Source: Desulfobacter postgatei 2ac9 (lineage in GTDB: Bacteria > Desulfobacterota > Desulfobacteria > Desulfobacterales > Desulfobacteraceae). Taken from it: a stretch of DNA of 64,000 nt. Numbering within the stretch: position 1 is the first letter of the stretch; each line of letters begins with the position of its first letter. The position numbers and the translations under genes were made by a program. Shown here piece after piece: positions 61,554 through 64,000 of the stretch. Below the pieces are notes generated by a model. It saw only the letters and a program-made list of their open reading frames with translations. It was not told where the DNA came from and searched no databases. Location of the stretch: the NCBI RefSeq assembly GCF_000233695.2, contig NZ_CM001488.1, positions 2,846,279 through 2,910,278 on the forward strand. Direction: 5' to 3'.

Positions 61554-63026
61554 ATGCAGACTCTTCTATTCTATGATATCGAAACATCCGGGCTGAATCC
61601 GGCCTTTGACCAGGTGCTGACCTTTGCGTGTATTCGCACGGATATGTCTTTAAATGAGATCGGCAGGGAGGATATTGTCATTCGCCTCCGGGATGATATT
61701 GTGCCCTCTCCAGGAGCGTTTCTTACTCATAGACTTGATGCTGAAATACTTGAGACCGGTATCAGCGAGTACCATGCAGCATTAAAAATTCATTCTCTTT
61801 TGAACACGCCGCAGACCATCAGCACAGGATATAATTCCCTTGGATTTGATGACGAATTCTTACGTTTTCTTTTTTATCGTAATCTATTGGATCCGTATTC
61901 GCATCAGTTTGCCAACGGGTGTAGCCGGATGGATATGCTTCCGGTCACATTGATATATTATCTTTTCTGCACCCATGCACTTTCCTGGCCTGTGCTCGAA
62001 AAAGGACAGCCAACAATGAAGCTTGAGCATTTGACCCGGCAAAATAAAATTACGACTTCGGGCAGGGCTCATCAAGCCATGAACGATGTTGAGTCTGTTA
62101 TCGGTCTTGCAAAGGCGTTTTCAAAGTATGGAGAAATCTGGTCATATGTTCAGGGCTTCTTTGACAAAAGGGCTGATCTTGAACGCATGGAGAATCTTCA
62201 AAGTTCAAAATTGTCTAAGGCGTACGGAATGGACTTAGCCCTTATGATATCAGTCTCATTTGGTGCAGAGTGCAACTATATGGCCCCTGTGGTTTGTGTC
62301 GGTGGGTCTGTACCCTATAAGAATCAAAGTCTGTGGATTCGTTTGGATAAGGAAGGAATGTTTGACCAGGTAGATGAGGCGCTTGGGGTATATGATCTTA
62401 TTGCAATACGAAAAAAAACCGGTGATCAGTTGTTTATTTTGCCTGTTCTGGATCGTTTTTGGGAGAAACTTTCACCCAAATCGCATACAGCGTGCATGCG
62501 GAATCTGGATTTTATCAAAGAGAACATGTCCGGTTTTAATAAAACAGTGAGCTTTCACCGAAATTTTAAATATCCCCACGTGCCTGATATAGATCTTGAT
62601 GCAGATTTGTATCAGGGTGGTTTTTTTTCATTTCAGGATAAAAAAGAGATTGCAATTTTTCATAAAACAGAAGAAAAAAAAAGGTATCAGGCGACCCAAA
62701 GTTTTCAAAGCAACAGGGTGAGGATGCTGGCCCAAAGAATTCTTGTGCGAAATTTCAATAAAAATCCGGGATGTGTACCTGAGTTTAAAGCACATTTAGA
62801 ATCCCTTTTGGGAATTGATCCTGGGAAAGTTATAAAAGGATACAAGGCGGATGTCAAGCTGACCTGCGCCAAGGCGCTTGAGGAGCTTGAAAAGATTGAA
62901 ACAGAAACAATGCAGACTTTTGATTCCAGCCAGAAAGATCTTGTAAAATGGCTTAAATCCCATATTCAGAGTCAATCAGCTATAATCCAATCAGGCAGTT
63001 TTGACGGAAGAGTCAATTCTACCTGA
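61554..63026 (+). CDS. sbcB: Exodeoxyribonuclease I
   Basis: 490 residues. DEDDh exonuclease core: LLFYDIETSGLNPAFDQVL (DxE), GYNSLGFDDEFLRF, and RAHQAMNDVESVIGLAKAF (His and Asp); then the ExoI SH3-like and C-terminal helical domains. It degrades single-stranded DNA 3' to 5' in recombination and mismatch repair. I start at ATG 61554, where the protein begins as in the family. Confidence 0.94.
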   Translation: MQTLLFYDIETSGLNPAFDQVLTFACIRTDMSLNEIGREDIVIRLRDDIVPSPGAFLTHRLDAEILETGISEYHAALKIHSLLNTPQTISTGYNSLGFDDEFLRFLFYRNLLDPYSHQFANGCSRMDMLPVTLIYYLFCTHALSWPVLEKGQPTMKLEHLTRQNKITTSGRAHQAMNDVESVIGLAKAFSKYGEIWSYVQGFFDKRADLERMENLQSSKLSKAYGMDLALMISVSFGAECNYMAPVVCVGGSVPYKNQSLWIRLDKEGMFDQVDEALGVYDLIAIRKKTGDQLFILPVLDRFWEKLSPKSHTACMRNLDFIKENMSGFNKTVSFHRNFKYPHVPDIDLDADLYQGGFFSFQDKKEIAIFHKTEEKKRYQATQSFQSNRVRMLAQRILVRNFNKNPGCVPEFKAHLESLLGIDPGKVIKGYKADVKLTCAKALEELEKIETETMQTFDSSQKDLVKWLKSHIQSQSAIIQSGSFDGRVNST

Positions 63027-63049
63027 TTGATATGCATGCGTATAAGAAA

Positions 63050-63319
63050 TTATTTTACAGCGTCTTTAAGTGCTTTGCCGGGTACGAATTTGGGCACATT
63101 TCTAGCCGGAATATTGATTTCTTTACCGGTCTGGGGGTTTCTGCCTTTTCTTTCTTTCCTTTCAGCGGTTTTAAATGTACCAAAACCTACCAGAGTAACA
63201 GAGTCGTTAGCAGCCAGCGCCTCTGTAATGGTCTCAATCATGCAGTCGACAGCTGCTTGAGCATCTTTTTTACTGCTGAGAACTTCTGAAACCTTATTAA
63301 TTAAATCGCCTTTGTTCAT
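63050..63319 (-). CDS. HU-family DNA-binding protein
   Basis: 89 residues, starting at ATG 63319 ([14 protein letters not shown]). It has the family core [24 protein letters not shown] with the DNA-intercalating Pro in RNPQTG, ending [15 protein letters not shown]. Nucleoid protein HU, or the IHF-like equivalent. GGAG lies upstream. It is convergent with sbcB, 23 nt apart. Confidence 0.95.
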   Translation of the reverse strand: MNKGDLINKVSEVLSSKKDAQAAVDCMIETITEALAANDSVTLVGFGTFKTAERKERKGRNPQTGKEINIPARNVPKFVPGKALKDAVK

Positions 63320-63413
63320 CGTACTCACTCCTTTTTTTGGGGGGGTTGTTAGGAAATATTTAAGTTAAACGTATAATTTAGTGATAATATTTTTCATCCG
63401 GCTTTTTTTGGGT

Positions 63414-63443
63414 ACGTTACGTCGTTGAGCCCCTCGTGTCAAG
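63414..63443 (-). promoter_or_regulatory. Probable promoter of the HU gene
   Basis: On the minus strand TTGACA (63443-63438), 18-nt spacer, TAACGT (63419-63414), about 95 nt before the start codon. Confidence 0.4.
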
Positions 63444-63520
63444 TATTTATTACGGTTTTTCAAAAATTCGTTGCCAGTTTTCTTCCGGCAGCATAGAATG
63501 TTTATAAACAGGAGGGAAAA

Positions 63521-63994
63521 ATGGATGTATCGCTTGTCAATCCTTTCATTGAAGGGACTTTGCACATTCTTGACACCACTGCCCTAGTAAAAGTAAAACC
63601 CGGGTCGCCTTTTTTAAAAGTAAACACCGTTCATCATGGTGATATATCTGGGCTTTTGACCGTCGAGGGGGATCTGGAAGCAACGGTTGCGATTTCTTTT
63701 ACTGAAAAAAGTATATTAGGCATTGTGTCTGCCATGTTTGGCGAGGAAATGACTGAAATTAATGAAGAAATTTTAGATGCAGTGGGGGAGATCAGCAACA
63801 TGGTTGCCGGACATGTGACAACAAAAATCGGGGAAATGGGGAAAAAAGTAAAAGTTAAATTCGTAAAAGTTGTGACCGGTCGAAATGAAGAAATTTTACA
63901 TACCGAACGCGGCAACCATGTTGTCGGTATCCCCTTTCGTACAACCAAGGGCAAAGTGTTTCTTGAAGTGTGTTATGCGGACCAACGCTCATGA
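63521..63994 (+). CDS. cheX: Chemotaxis phosphatase CheX
   Basis: 157 residues of the CheC/CheX family. The single catalytic motif is EEILDAVGEISNMVAGH (Glu and Asn, around residue 87-103), as in CheX, which dephosphorylates CheY-P. AGGAGGGA precedes the ATG. Its stop overlaps the next ATG (63991) by the ATGA arrangement. Confidence 0.9.
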   Translation: MDVSLVNPFIEGTLHILDTTALVKVKPGSPFLKVNTVHHGDISGLLTVEGDLEATVAISFTEKSILGIVSAMFGEEMTEINEEILDAVGEISNMVAGHVTTKIGEMGKKVKVKFVKVVTGRNEEILHTERGNHVVGIPFRTTKGKVFLEVCYADQRS

Positions 63995-64000
63995 TCAAAA
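63991..64000 (+). CDS. Start of a gene cut by the window edge
   Basis: An ATG overlapping the cheX stop in ATGA begins a frame M-I-K. CheX is often followed by a response regulator, but only three codons are visible. Confidence 0.35.

Overview
The window looks like chromosome of an anaerobic, probably marine or halotolerant deltaproteobacterium, most likely a Desulfobacteraceae-type sulfate reducer. This is an inference. It rests on the 2-oxoacid:acceptor oxidoreductase genes, a nifB with a fused NifX-like tail, a sucrose (compatible solute) cluster, the tiny COX24-like protein typical of this group, and the overall protein flavour. No rRNA and no CRISPR array is present; there are two tRNA genes (Lys-CTT, Ser-GGA).

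Bases 1-11,040 are a gene graveyard and accessory zone. It holds the 3' end of a Wadjet jetD gene, a gdhA 3' remnant, a GalT/HIT-like protein with a cupin partner, a transglutaminase-type fragment, a 168-bp fold-back element, IS66 remnants, and a 4-kb island integrated into the 3' end of tRNA-Lys. The island is bounded by 98-bp direct repeats and carries a tyrosine integrase, HicAB and an IS4-like insertion that has eaten into two genes. Beyond it lie a yebG homologue and a decayed RND efflux pair.

Bases 11,041-31,370 are mostly intact: a DtxR-type regulator, lon, a SAM-cycle group (adenosine kinase, metK, ahcY), a nifB operon, the sucrose cluster (SPS, SPP, fructokinase, amylosucrase), and a divergent polyphosphate-related locus (Ppx/GppA against RHH-CHAD-ParA-CYTH). 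Between ahcY and the nifB operon sits a gene-less stretch with three copies of one palindrome (RTTCA-N6-TGAAY), a textbook sigma-54 promoter and an intrinsic terminator about 85 nt further on. I read it as a candidate activator-controlled small RNA.

Bases 31,370-38,600 hold the 2-oxoacid oxidoreductase operon with a rubredoxin-domain FMN enzyme, a group II intron 3' remnant, an AT-rich accessory gene, several intergenic palindromes and a UDP-glucuronate epimerase. From 38,600 to the end the content is housekeeping: pepN, elbB, ugd, a DHH phosphoesterase, epmB, tRNA-Ser, a tRNA methyltransferase, a DciA-like protein, hflKC, a 31-codon COX24-like gene, fmdB, groESL, the complete tol-pal operon (tolQRAB-pal-cpoB), ruvCAB, rplM-rpsI, sbcB, HU and cheX.

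The two loci that seem most worth following up are the sigma-54 small-RNA candidate near nifB and the ParA/RHH/CHAD/CYTH/Ppx locus, which could be a positioning system for polyphosphate granules.
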